Both the position numbers and the translations under genes were made by a program. DNA of 38,395 nucleotides from positions 1 through 38,395 of the forward strand of contig CANKHJ010000020.1 of assembly GCA_947481635.1 (NCBI GenBank), in the 5' to 3' direction. The notes under the pieces are model-generated. The model saw nothing but the letters and a program-made list of their open reading frames with translations, was not told the origin of the DNA and did no database searches. The stretch comes from Bradyrhizobiaceae bacterium. Lineage in GTDB: Bacteria; Pseudomonadota; Alphaproteobacteria; Rhizobiales; Xanthobacteraceae. Below, one piece after another: positions 1 to 7,136 of this stretch (its first letter is position 1; each line of letters begins with the position of its first letter).

Positions 1-126
1 AGGGCCGAGCGCGAACGGCACCAGCGTCACGACGATCAGAAAAAACAGCACGCCGATCAGCGCGCCACCGCCCACGCGGATAGCAAGGCGCATGTCGCGG
101 ATGAGAAGGGCGGAGAGGGCGGTCAT
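1..126 (-). CDS. ccmB: Heme exporter protein CcmB, N-terminal fragment
   Basis: Only the first 42 codons lie in the window; the gene runs off the left edge. The visible N-terminus begins MTALSALLIRDMRLAIRVGG and continues into a hydrophobic segment (about residues 22-38), as expected for the first membrane helix of CcmB, the permease of the CcmAB heme export machinery used in cytochrome c maturation. The ATG (126-124) overlaps the TGA of ccmA (125-123) in an ATGA, so the two are translationally coupled. The identification rests mainly on the preceding ccmA and on the typical 'LLRRDLRLA'-like start, so it is fairly secure despite the short fragment. Confidence 0.85.
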   Translation of the reverse strand, partial: MTALSALLIRDMRLAIRVGGGALIGVLFFLIVVTLVPFALGP

Positions 127-749
127 TCGAGAACCGCCGGTTCGATCGCCTGATCGGCCAGATTCAGTTCGGGCGCGTCGTCCAGCCCGATCGGTCCATG
201 CACCGCCGCGAGGATGAGGCCGCCGCCCGAGCGGTGGGTTCGCATCAGGTCAGCCAGCATCGCCTGGGCGGCGGCATCAAGCCCGGCGGTGGGCTCGTCC
301 AGCAGCCAGACCGGTCGTGGGGCCGCCAGCAGCCTGGCGAGGGAGAGCCGCCGCTTCTGGCCGGCAGAGAGATAGGCCGCCGGTAGGCCGGCCAGCGCCC
401 CAACCCCGACCCGGTCGAGAGCCTGGCTGGCGGAACCGGCCTGCGATCCCAGGAACTCGGCCCAGAATTGAAGGTTTTCGAGGACGGTCAGCGCCGGTTT
501 AAGGGCGTCCTGGTGGCCGAGGTAATGCGTTTGCTCCGGCAGGGTCAGCTCCGGATCGCCGCCGTCCAGGCCGATTCGGCCGGTTTCGGGCCGCAGCAGA
601 CCGGCAATCAGGCGCAACAGCGAGGATTTTCCGGCCCCGTTGGGGCCCGTCACCGTCAATGCGCTGCCGGCCTCGACGGTAAATCCGACGCCGGCAAATA
701 CGCGCCGGCCGCCGCGGACACAGGCGAGATCGCTCGCAACCAGCCGCAT
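123..749 (-). CDS. ccmA: Heme ABC exporter ATP-binding protein CcmA
   Basis: A small ABC ATPase of 208 residues, the usual CcmA length. Walker A is GPNGAGKS at residues 35-42. The signature is LSAGQKRR near residues 127-134, followed by Walker B WLLDEP and the D-loop AGLD. The LSAGQ signature rather than LSGGQ is typical of CcmA. In the family it pairs with CcmB and powers release of heme-loaded CcmE during c-type cytochrome assembly at the inner membrane. It starts with ATG and is coupled to ccmB by a 4-base overlap. It diverges from acnA across a 255-base gap. An unspecific ABC ATPase is the only alternative, and the ccmB neighbour argues against it. Confidence 0.95.
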   Translation of the reverse strand: MRLVASDLACVRGGRRVFAGVGFTVEAGSALTVTGPNGAGKSSLLRLIAGLLRPETGRIGLDGGDPELTLPEQTHYLGHQDALKPALTVLENLQFWAEFLGSQAGSASQALDRVGVGALAGLPAAYLSAGQKRRLSLARLLAAPRPVWLLDEPTAGLDAAAQAMLADLMRTHRSGGGLILAAVHGPIGLDDAPELNLADQAIEPAVLE

Positions 750-858
750 CAGGGCACATCCAGAGGCCGATTGCCGCCGGATCGGGCCGCCGGCGCGGGG
801 AATTGGCGTGGGAGATTCAGCAATTTTGCAATCCTTGCCTGCCTGCCACCGGTTAAAC

Positions 859-887
859 TGGAAGCGCTCGCAAAAAGACCTTATAAG
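859..887 (+). promoter_or_regulatory. Candidate acnA promoter
   Basis: TATAAG at 882-887 matches a -10 box in five of six bases and stands out in an otherwise GC-rich gap. The hexamer 17 bases upstream (TGGAAG, 859-864) is a poor -35. It would give acnA a leader of roughly 110 bases. The call rests on base pattern alone. Confidence 0.25.
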
Positions 888-1004
888 CCGCCCGTCCGCG
901 CAAGTCGTTCAGCCTGCACGGATTCACCGGAGCCTTGGGGGCGTTCCGGGTAATAACTTACCTCTTTTACGACCCTGGTCCCCGGGCCGGTTGGACGCAC
1001 CGCC

Positions 1005-3713
1005 ATGACGTCGCTCGATAGCTTCAAGTCCTGCAAGACCCTCAAAGTCGGTACCAAGACCTACGCCTATTACAGCCTTCCGGCCGCAGAAAAGGCCGGC
1101 GTCAAAGGTGTCGCGCGGCTGCCTTTCTCACTCAAGGTGCTGCTGGAAAATCTGCTGCGCCACGAAGACGGGCGCTCGGTGCTCAAGGACGACATCAAGG
1201 GCTTCGGCGACTGGCTCAAGACCAAGTCCTCGGAACGCGAGATCGCCTTTCGTCCGGCGCGCGTGCTGATGCAGGATTTCACCGGCGTTCCCGCGGTGGT
1301 CGATCTCGCCGCGATGCGCGATGCGATGAAGCTGCTCGGCGGCGACCCGACCAAGATCAACCCGCTGGTGCCGGTCGACCTCGTCATCGACCATTCGGTG
1401 ATCGTGAATTTCTTCGGCAATGCCGGCGCGTTCAAGAAGAACGTCGACGAAGAATACAAACAGAACCAGGAACGCTACGAATTCCTGAAATGGGCGCAGA
1501 AGGCGTTCGATAATTTCCGTGTCGTTCCGCCCGGCACCGGCATCTGCCACCAGGTGAATCTCGAATACCTGTCGCAGACGGTGTGGACCAAGAAGGACAA
1601 GGTGGTCGCCGACGGCAAGGCCGCCACGCTGGAAGTGGCTTATCCGGATACGCTGGTCGGAACCGACTCGCACACCACCATGGTCAACGGCCTCTCCGTG
1701 CTCGGATGGGGCGTCGGCGGCATCGAGGCCGAAGCCGCGATGCTCGGCCAGCCGCTGTCGATGGTGATGCCGGAGGTGATCGGCTTCAAGCTCAGCGGCA
1801 AGCTCAAGGAAGGCGTTACCGCGACCGACCTGGTGCTGACCATTACGCAGATGCTGCGCGCGCGCGGCGTGGTCGGCAAGTTCGTGGAATTCTTCGGCGC
1901 CGGATTGAGCAACCTCTCGATCGCCGATCGTTCCACCATCAGCAACATGGCGCCGGAATACGGCGCGACCTGCGGCTTCTTCCCGATCGACGACGATACT
2001 CTGGCCTACCTGCGCGACACCGGCCGCAGCGCCGATCGCGTCGCACTGGTTGAGGCCTATGCCAAGGCGCAGGGCCTGTTCCGCACCAAGTCCACGCCCG
2101 ATCCGGTTTTCACCGATGTGCTCAAGCTTGAGCTCGCTGCCGTCGAGCCATCGCTCGCCGGTCCGAAGCGGCCGCAAGATCGCGTTGCGCTGAAGGACGT
2201 GAAGATGGGGTTCGCCGGCTCGATGGCGACCGAATTCAACAAGGCCGCGGAGGCCGACAGGCGCGTGCCGGTGCCGGGACGCAAGCACGACCTCGGCCAT
2301 GGCGACGTCGTGATTGCTGCGATCACGTCATGTACCAATACCTCGAATCCGAGCGTGATGATTGGCGCCGGCCTGGTTGCCCGCAAGGCGGCGGCGCTCG
2401 GTCTCACGGTGAAGCCGTGGGTGAAGACCTCGCTCGCCCCCGGCTCACAGGTGGTTGCCGAATATCTCGAGAAGTCGGGCCTGCAGGAAGATCTCGACAA
2501 GCTCGGCTTCAACCTGGTCGGTTTCGGCTGCACCACCTGCATCGGCAATTCCGGCCCGCTCCCAGCCGAGATTTCCAAGACCATCAGCGAGAATGATCTG
2601 GTCGCGGCCGCCGTGCTGTCGGGCAACCGTAATTTCGAAGGCCGTGTGAACGCGGACGTGCGCGCCAATTATCTTGCTTCGCCGCCGCTGGTCGTCGCCT
2701 ATGCGCTCGCGGGATCGATGCAGTTCGATCTGGTCAAGACCCCGCTGGGCACCGACAAGAACGGCAAGAAGATCTTTCTTAAGGACATCTGGCCGACCAC
2801 CAAGGAGATCGACGCGGTCATCAGCAAGACCATCACGCGTCAACTCTTCGCCAAGAAATACGCCGATGTGTTCAAAGGCGATGCGCATTGGCGCAAGATC
2901 GAAGTCAAGGGCGGCATGACTTATGGGTGGAACAACAAATCCACCTATGTGCAGAACCCACCCTATTTCAGCGGCATGAAACGCAATGCCGCGACGCTCA
3001 CCGATATCGTGGATGCGCGCGTGCTCGGCCTGTTCCTCGACTCGATCACCACCGACCACATCTCGCCGGCCGGGTCGATCAAGCTCGCGTCTCCGGCAGG
3101 CGAATATCTCGTCAAGAACAAGGTGAAGCCGGAGAATTTTAATCAATACGGAACGCGACGCGGCAATCATGAAGTGATGATGCGCGGCACGCTCGCGAAC
3201 ATCCGTCTCAAGAACCAGATGGTGCCCGGCGTCGAAGGCGGCGTGACGGTGCATTATCCGGGCAAGGAGAGGATGACGATCTATGACGCGGCGATGCGCT
3301 ACAAGGCCGCTCGCGTTCCGCTGGTGATCTTCGCCGGCAAGGAATACGGCTCGGGCTCGTCGCGCGATTGGGCCGCGAAGGGCGTCAACCTGCTCGGCGT
3401 GCGCGCCGTGGTCACTCAGTCATTCGAGCGCATCCATCGCTCGAATCTCGTCGGCATGGGCGTGCTGCCGCTGGTGTTCGAGGAAGGCACCTCGTGGCAG
3501 ACGCTCGGCCTCAAGGGCGACGAGCAGGTCACCATCCGCGGCCTTCACGGCGAATTGAAGCCGCGCCAGCGGCTGATAGCGGAGATCGTTGCCGCCGACG
3601 GTGGATTGCGTCGCGTTCCCCTGATCTGTCGCATCGATACGCTGGACGAGCTCGATTACTTCAAGAATGGCGGCATCCTGCACTACGTCTTACGTCACCT
3701 CGCGGCCGCGTGA
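1005..3713 (+). CDS. acnA: Aconitate hydratase AcnA
   Basis: Cytoplasmic aconitase of the AcnA/IRP1 type, converting citrate to isocitrate via cis-aconitate in the TCA cycle. It has 902 residues, the usual AcnA length. The [4Fe-4S] ligands are visible as Cys443 (in SCTNTSNPS), Cys509 and Cys512 (in GCTTCIGNSG); the 66-residue spacing matches IRP1/AcnA. DSHTTM lies early in the catalytic half. The C-terminal swivel domain carries DSITTDHISPAGSI and the substrate-binding GSGSSRDWAAKG. The ATG at 1005 has only a weak ribosome site (GGAC). The gene stands alone, divergent from ccmAB, an order recalled from Bradyrhizobium relatives. Confidence 0.98.
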   Translation: MTSLDSFKSCKTLKVGTKTYAYYSLPAAEKAGVKGVARLPFSLKVLLENLLRHEDGRSVLKDDIKGFGDWLKTKSSEREIAFRPARVLMQDFTGVPAVVDLAAMRDAMKLLGGDPTKINPLVPVDLVIDHSVIVNFFGNAGAFKKNVDEEYKQNQERYEFLKWAQKAFDNFRVVPPGTGICHQVNLEYLSQTVWTKKDKVVADGKAATLEVAYPDTLVGTDSHTTMVNGLSVLGWGVGGIEAEAAMLGQPLSMVMPEVIGFKLSGKLKEGVTATDLVLTITQMLRARGVVGKFVEFFGAGLSNLSIADRSTISNMAPEYGATCGFFPIDDDTLAYLRDTGRSADRVALVEAYAKAQGLFRTKSTPDPVFTDVLKLELAAVEPSLAGPKRPQDRVALKDVKMGFAGSMATEFNKAAEADRRVPVPGRKHDLGHGDVVIAAITSCTNTSNPSVMIGAGLVARKAAALGLTVKPWVKTSLAPGSQVVAEYLEKSGLQEDLDKLGFNLVGFGCTTCIGNSGPLPAEISKTISENDLVAAAVLSGNRNFEGRVNADVRANYLASPPLVVAYALAGSMQFDLVKTPLGTDKNGKKIFLKDIWPTTKEIDAVISKTITRQLFAKKYADVFKGDAHWRKIEVKGGMTYGWNNKSTYVQNPPYFSGMKRNAATLTDIVDARVLGLFLDSITTDHISPAGSIKLASPAGEYLVKNKVKPENFNQYGTRRGNHEVMMRGTLANIRLKNQMVPGVEGGVTVHYPGKERMTIYDAAMRYKAARVPLVIFAGKEYGSGSSRDWAAKGVNLLGVRAVVTQSFERIHRSNLVGMGVLPLVFEEGTSWQTLGLKGDEQVTIRGLHGELKPRQRLIAEIVAADGGLRRVPLICRIDTLDELDYFKNGGILHYVLRHLAAA

Positions 3714-3839
3714 TCCGCGTGTCACTGCGAAGTGAGTAGCAGGTGATGGTGGAACTCGGTATGAGCGTCCTGGTCCGGCGCGCTTGGGCATGAGGGCTCA
3801 AGACGGCAGACCAGGGTATCAGGGGGCGTGGAGATCGGC

Positions 3840-4604
3840 ATGAGTGCTCGACATCTCGCTTACATGCTCACCGCCTTCGGCGCCGCGCTGTCGCTGGCGC
3901 CTGCTCCAGTCCAGGCGGAGCCCCGCGCCGTCGTCGAACTCTTCACCAGCCAAGGCTGTTCGTCCTGTCCCGCGGCCGACAAATTGCTGGCCGAATTCAC
4001 CAAGGATCCGTCGCTGATCGCGCTGAGCCTGTCCGTCGATTACTGGGATTATCTCGGCTGGAAAGACACGCTCGCGCTTGCCGGCCATACCAAGCGCCAG
4101 CAGGCCTATGCCAAGTCGCGCGGCGACCGCGAGGTCTATACGCCGCAGATGGTCATCAACGGCATGCAGCACGTGCTCGGCAGCGACAAGGCCGCAATCG
4201 AACGCGCCGTGACACAGACACGACGTCAAGCGACCGTGCTCACCGTGCCGGTCACGCTCGCCGTCTCGAACGGCAAGGTCACCGTCAATGTGAATTCCAG
4301 CAAGGACGACCGCGGCACTGCCGAGGTGTGGCTGTGTCCGATAACGTCGCTCGCGACCGTCATGGTCGAACGCGGCGAGAACCGTGGCAACACCATGGCC
4401 TATCATAACGTCGTGCGACGCTGGCTGAAGGTCGGCAACTGGACCGGAAAGGCCGAAAGCTGGACCGTGCCGGTCGCCGACTTCTCCAACGACAAGGACG
4501 GAGTCCCGATCGACGCGATCGATTCGATCGCGGTGGTGGTGCAGGGCGGTGTCTCGACCAGTCCGGGCGTCATGCTCGGCGCCGCGATGATGCCGTTGCG
4601 CTGA
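3840..4604 (+). CDS. DUF1223 secreted thioredoxin-fold protein
   Basis: Read from the ATG at 3840 because GGAG (3830-3833) sits at ribosome-site distance; an in-frame GTG at 3828 would add four residues and has no such site. The 254-residue product has a signal peptide ending about residue 26 (PAPVQA). It is followed by VVELFTSQGCSSCPAAD, where Cys40 and Cys43 form a CxxC at the start of the thioredoxin-like domain that defines DUF1223. The later WDYLGW and YTPQMVINGM blocks are also family-like; the second resembles the cis-Pro region of a thioredoxin fold. A periplasmic redox role is an inference, since the biochemical function of the family is not established to my knowledge. Confidence 0.88.
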   Translation: MSARHLAYMLTAFGAALSLAPAPVQAEPRAVVELFTSQGCSSCPAADKLLAEFTKDPSLIALSLSVDYWDYLGWKDTLALAGHTKRQQAYAKSRGDREVYTPQMVINGMQHVLGSDKAAIERAVTQTRRQATVLTVPVTLAVSNGKVTVNVNSSKDDRGTAEVWLCPITSLATVMVERGENRGNTMAYHNVVRRWLKVGNWTGKAESWTVPVADFSNDKDGVPIDAIDSIAVVVQGGVSTSPGVMLGAAMMPLR

Positions 4605-4715
4605 TACCGCTGCAACGGACCGCGGCTTGCGGCTGGGCATCCTCGTCAAAGTTTTGTCGCGCGGACGAAATGCCGAGCATTCGGCGCGGACACTGACGCC
4701 GGGCGCGCGGCTCAC

Positions 4716-4747
4716 AAAAAAGCGGGCCAGTGTGAACACCGGCCCGC
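4716..4747 (-). terminator. Intrinsic terminator for minus-strand transcription
   Basis: GCGGGCC (4722-4728) pairs with GGCCCGC (4741-4747). Inside, GTG and CAC add three more pairs around a TGAA loop, with one A/C mismatch. On the minus strand the stem is followed directly by six T (A at 4716-4721). The plus strand has no T run after the stem, so this does not end the DUF1223 transcript. It implies a minus-strand transcript ending here, although no established minus-strand gene lies just upstream of it. Confidence 0.75.
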
Positions 4748-4779
4748 AAGACACTACTGGGGATTGAACTAACACCAAC

Positions 4780-5004
4780 TCAACGGGGTCCCTGAACTGA
4801 GGGCCCTGAACTTGAAGTACCTCCATTTGAGGTACCTGGCCCGGTCCGTCGCAAACCCCGGGGGGCTGGGGGGCTGAGGAATCCGGTGTTCGAAATCGAA
4901 CCGGGCACTGAGGCAACATCCTCAATATTGTCGGGCAGCTTGGCGTCGGCTTGGCCGAATTCTGTCCGTATTATGATTTGTTTAACGTCTTCGTGAAGCG
5001 TCAT
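4780..5004 (-). CDS. Candidate small protein, uncertain
   Basis: A 74-codon frame starting MTLHEDVKQIIIRTEFGQAD, with an acidic middle and a Gly/Ser/Pro-rich tail. Its stop lies 33 bases before the strong minus-strand terminator at 4716-4747, which is the main reason to list it. There is no convincing Shine-Dalgarno before the ATG. In-frame starts further upstream exist, including one giving about 100 residues. I recognise no family. The low-complexity tail coincides with a nested RNA-like fold, so the tail may be an accident of structured RNA rather than protein. Confidence 0.25.
   Translation of the reverse strand: MTLHEDVKQIIIRTEFGQADAKLPDNIEDVASVPGSISNTGFLSPPAPRGLRRTGPGTSNGGTSSSGPSVQGPR
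4784..4860 (-). ncRNA. Candidate structured RNA ahead of the terminator
   Basis: Three nested stems close on each other: 4784-4789 with 4855-4860 (six pairs), 4801-4805 with 4838-4842 (five pairs), and 4817-4823 with 4829-4835 (seven pairs, five-base loop). A further hairpin-like element, built on GTTCGA/TCGAAC, lies at about 4883-4904. With the downstream terminator at 4716-4747, this would fit a minus-strand small RNA of roughly 200 bases. The fold alone does not fix the strand; the terminator does. No known RNA family was recognised. The rest of the 4605-5108 gap shows nothing else firm; a weak plus-strand promoter-like pair (TTGGCC 4951-4956, TATGAT 4972-4977) has only 15 bases of spacing. 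Confidence 0.3.
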
Positions 5005-5108
5005 GGAATGCACGTCGGCGGCAAATTCGAATGGCAGTGGTGATGGACGCCTCTTGCGGGTTTTGCGGATCGGCGCAATCATGAAGCTGTCACACAAGGA
5101 GGCGCCGC

Positions 5109-5480
5109 ATGATCGGCGAGACCGAACCCAGCCAGCTTCACGGGGGCGAGCCCCGCGGCGGATCATCGCCGGCGCCCGCACCCCGCGTCACCTTCGACCG
5201 CCGCGAACTCGACCGCCTGCTCAATCTCTACGGCCGTATGGTCGCCGCCGGCGAATGGCGTGATTACGCCATCGACTTTCTCAAGGACCGCGCCGTATTT
5301 TCCGTGTTCCGGCGCTCCTCGGACTTCCCGCTCTATCGCATCGAGAAAGACCCGCGGCTGGCACGCCGGCAGGGCGCCTATAGCGTCATCTCGGCAACCG
5401 GTCTGATCGTGAAGCGGGGTCCTGAGCTCGACCGCGTGCTGCGCGCGATCGACAAATCGCTGAAGGTCGTGGCGGGCTGA
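5109..5480 (+). CDS. DUF2794 domain-containing protein
   Basis: A 123-residue cytoplasmic protein. After a Pro/Gly-rich N-terminal tail (residues 1-25) the domain runs from VTFDRRELDRLLNLYGRMVAAGEWRD to the end, including DYAIDFLKDRAVFSVFRR and PLYRIEKDP, which I recognise as the DUF2794 family of alphaproteobacteria. A near-perfect ribosome site, AAGGAGG (5097-5103), precedes the ATG and fixes the start. The function of the family is unknown to me. It ends 3 bases before the stop of the convergent acetyltransferase gene, with no terminator between them. Confidence 0.9.
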   Translation: MIGETEPSQLHGGEPRGGSSPAPAPRVTFDRRELDRLLNLYGRMVAAGEWRDYAIDFLKDRAVFSVFRRSSDFPLYRIEKDPRLARRQGAYSVISATGLIVKRGPELDRVLRAIDKSLKVVAG

Positions 5481-5483
5481 AGC

Positions 5484-6020
5484 CTATCTAACGCTCCCAG
5501 GCAGGCTTGCGTCGCCGTCACTCAGCGCACGCTGCATCAGCACGACATCGAGCCAGCGGCCGAACTTGAAGCCGCTCGCGCGCATCACGCCGATATCGGT
5601 AAAGCCCGCTGCGCGATGGACGGCAATCGATCCATGCTGCGCCGAATCGCCGATCACGGCGATCATCTGGCGAAAGCCGCGCGCTTCCGATTCGGTGATG
5701 AGCCGCGCGAGCAACGCCCGCCCGATGCCACCGCGTTGCGCATCGGGCGCGACGTAGATCGAATCCTCCAGGGTGTAGCGATAGGCGGCGCGCTCGCGGA
5801 ACGGCCCGGCATAGGCATAGCCGACCACGGCGCCGCTGCGTTCGGCGACCAGATACGGCATTCCCTTCTCGGTGATATTGGCGTAGCGCCGCGTCATCTC
5901 GGCCTCGCCGGGGGGCTCGAGCTCGAAGCTCGCGGTGCCGTGCAGCACAGCCTGCGCGTAGATGCGCGTGATCACGGGGAGGTCGGCGGGGGAAGCGGGG
6001 CGGATGAGCGCGGAATCCAT
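5484..6020 (-). CDS. GNAT family N-acetyltransferase, phosphinothricin acetyltransferase-like
   Basis: The 178-residue reading from the ATG at 6020 starts MDSALIRPASPADLPVITRI, the usual N-terminus of this GNAT branch; the frame stays open for 21 more codons, but GGGG before the inner ATG supports it. The acetyl-CoA loop is visible as RGGIGRALL in motif A. FELEPPGEAEMTRR, GYAYAGPFRERAAYRYT and the closing GFKFGRWLDVVLMQ block are characteristic of Pat/Bar-like acetyltransferases. Family members acetylate phosphinothricin, methionine sulfoximine or related small amines; the natural substrate here cannot be told. It follows the Bax-inhibitor gene on the same strand, but a hairpin terminator lies between them. 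Confidence 0.9.
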   Translation of the reverse strand: MDSALIRPASPADLPVITRIYAQAVLHGTASFELEPPGEAEMTRRYANITEKGMPYLVAERSGAVVGYAYAGPFRERAAYRYTLEDSIYVAPDAQRGGIGRALLARLITESEARGFRQMIAVIGDSAQHGSIAVHRAAGFTDIGVMRASGFKFGRWLDVVLMQRALSDGDASLPGSVR

Positions 6021-6045
6021 GGCCCCTTTTGCCGGACTGCGCCAG

Positions 6046-6077
6046 AAACAACAACGCCCCGGCGAACCGGGGCGTTG
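6046..6077 (-). terminator. Probable terminator of the Bax-inhibitor gene
   Basis: A perfect 11-pair stem, CAACGCCCCGG (6052-6062) with CCGGGGCGTTG (6067-6077), closed by a CGAA loop. It lies 25 bases after the stop of the 6102-6869 gene. The minus-strand tail after the stem is TTGTTTCT, a modest T run. It would separate that gene from the downstream acetyltransferase. Confidence 0.65.
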
Positions 6078-6101
6078 CACCATTCGAATGCGGGCGTGCG
6101 G

Positions 6102-6869
6102 TTACTTCCGGTCGCCGAAGAGCTGCAGCAGCATCAGGAACAGGTTGATGAAGTCGAGGTAGAGCCTCAACGCACCCATGATCGCTTTGCGGCCGGCAAC
6201 GGTGCCGTCGTCGTTGGCGTCATACATGTTCTTGATATCCTGCGTGTCGTAGGCGGTGAGACCGACGAAGATCAGCACGCCGACGCACGAGATCAGGAAT
6301 TGCAGCGCGGTGCTCTGCAGGAAGAAGTTCACCAGGCTCGCAACGATCAGGCCGATCAGGCCCATCATCAGGAACGAGCCCCACGCCGACAGATCGCGCT
6401 GCGTGGTGTAGCCGTAGAGGCTCATCGCGCCGAACGTGGCTGCCGAGATGAAGAACACCCGCGTGATCGACACGCCGGTATAGGTGAACAGGATCGACGA
6501 CAGCGACAGCCCGAGCAGAGCCGAATAGGCCGTGAACAGGGCAAAGGCCGTGGTCGGCGCGAGCCGGTCGATGCGGAAGCTGATGAAGAAAACGATGCCG
6601 AGTGTCACCAGCATCAGCAGGATCGGCGTGAACCCGGTGAAGATCGTCACGCCGAACGGCGTGAGACCCACGATGCCGCTCGCGGTTCTGCGGATCGCAT
6701 CGCCGCCCGCCGCCTGATAGGCGAACCAGGCGACCACGCCGGTCAGCGCCAGACCCAGGGTCATGTAATTGTAAACGCGGACCATGTAGGCGCGCAGGCC
6801 TGCATCGATCAGCGCGCGATCGGCACCGACGCTCCGGGCTGTCGCGTAGTTCCGGTCGAAGTCAGACAT
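6102..6869 (-). CDS. Bax inhibitor-1/YccA family membrane protein
   Basis: A 255-residue integral membrane protein with about seven hydrophobic helices, the BI-1 layout. The N-terminal RAYMVRVYNYMTLGLALTGVVAW and the internal AATFGAMSLYGYTTQRDLSAWGSFLMM block are typical of the alphaproteobacterial branch. The C-terminus, YDTQDIKNMY...DFINLFLMLLQLFGDRK, carries the family's conserved Asp and its 'LYLDFINLFLMLL' helix. Structurally studied bacterial members behave as pH-sensitive calcium leak channels, and others bind FtsH; which applies here is not known. GAGAGGAA precedes the ATG. The 267 bases upstream (6870-7136) hold only short GC-rich hairpins and no clear promoter. Confidence 0.93.
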   Translation of the reverse strand: MSDFDRNYATARSVGADRALIDAGLRAYMVRVYNYMTLGLALTGVVAWFAYQAAGGDAIRRTASGIVGLTPFGVTIFTGFTPILLMLVTLGIVFFISFRIDRLAPTTAFALFTAYSALLGLSLSSILFTYTGVSITRVFFISAATFGAMSLYGYTTQRDLSAWGSFLMMGLIGLIVASLVNFFLQSTALQFLISCVGVLIFVGLTAYDTQDIKNMYDANDDGTVAGRKAIMGALRLYLDFINLFLMLLQLFGDRK

Positions 6870-7136
6870 TGAGGTTTCCTCTCTCTACCCGGACGAGCCG
6901 GGATCGTTTGGCGCCTGCCCGCGGCAGACGCCCGATGGGTGGAATCTAATGCGGGTTTGGCGTTAGCGCCAGATGCCGTTCAAGCGTTCGGACGCCCTCG
7001 TTAATGCAGCTAACGGCGGAAGATAGCGGATTCAATCCGTGGAAATACGACGCGGGGGAGCCTGCCGGGTGGTAGCGACGACTTGTCGCGGTCCTGAGGC
7101 GCCGCCTGCGCTGCGCTTTGTGGATATCGATACGAG

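Noticed and set aside
1128-2300. 390-codon open frame antisense to acnA
   Set aside because: It mirrors the third-position GC bias of acnA, shows no family motif, and its composition (rich in His, Arg, Ala, Glu) is typical of antisense shadows.
4880-4910. TTCGA-containing stretch resembling a tRNA or tmRNA T-arm
   Set aside because: The five-pair stem needed around a seven-base loop is missing on both strands, and there is no acceptor stem, CCA end, anticodon arm or tmRNA tag nearby.
5616-6872. 418-codon plus-strand frame over the acetyltransferase and Bax-inhibitor genes
   Set aside because: Both underlying minus-strand genes have clear families and starts; the plus frame is a Gln/His/Arg/Glu-rich shadow crossing a terminator hairpin.
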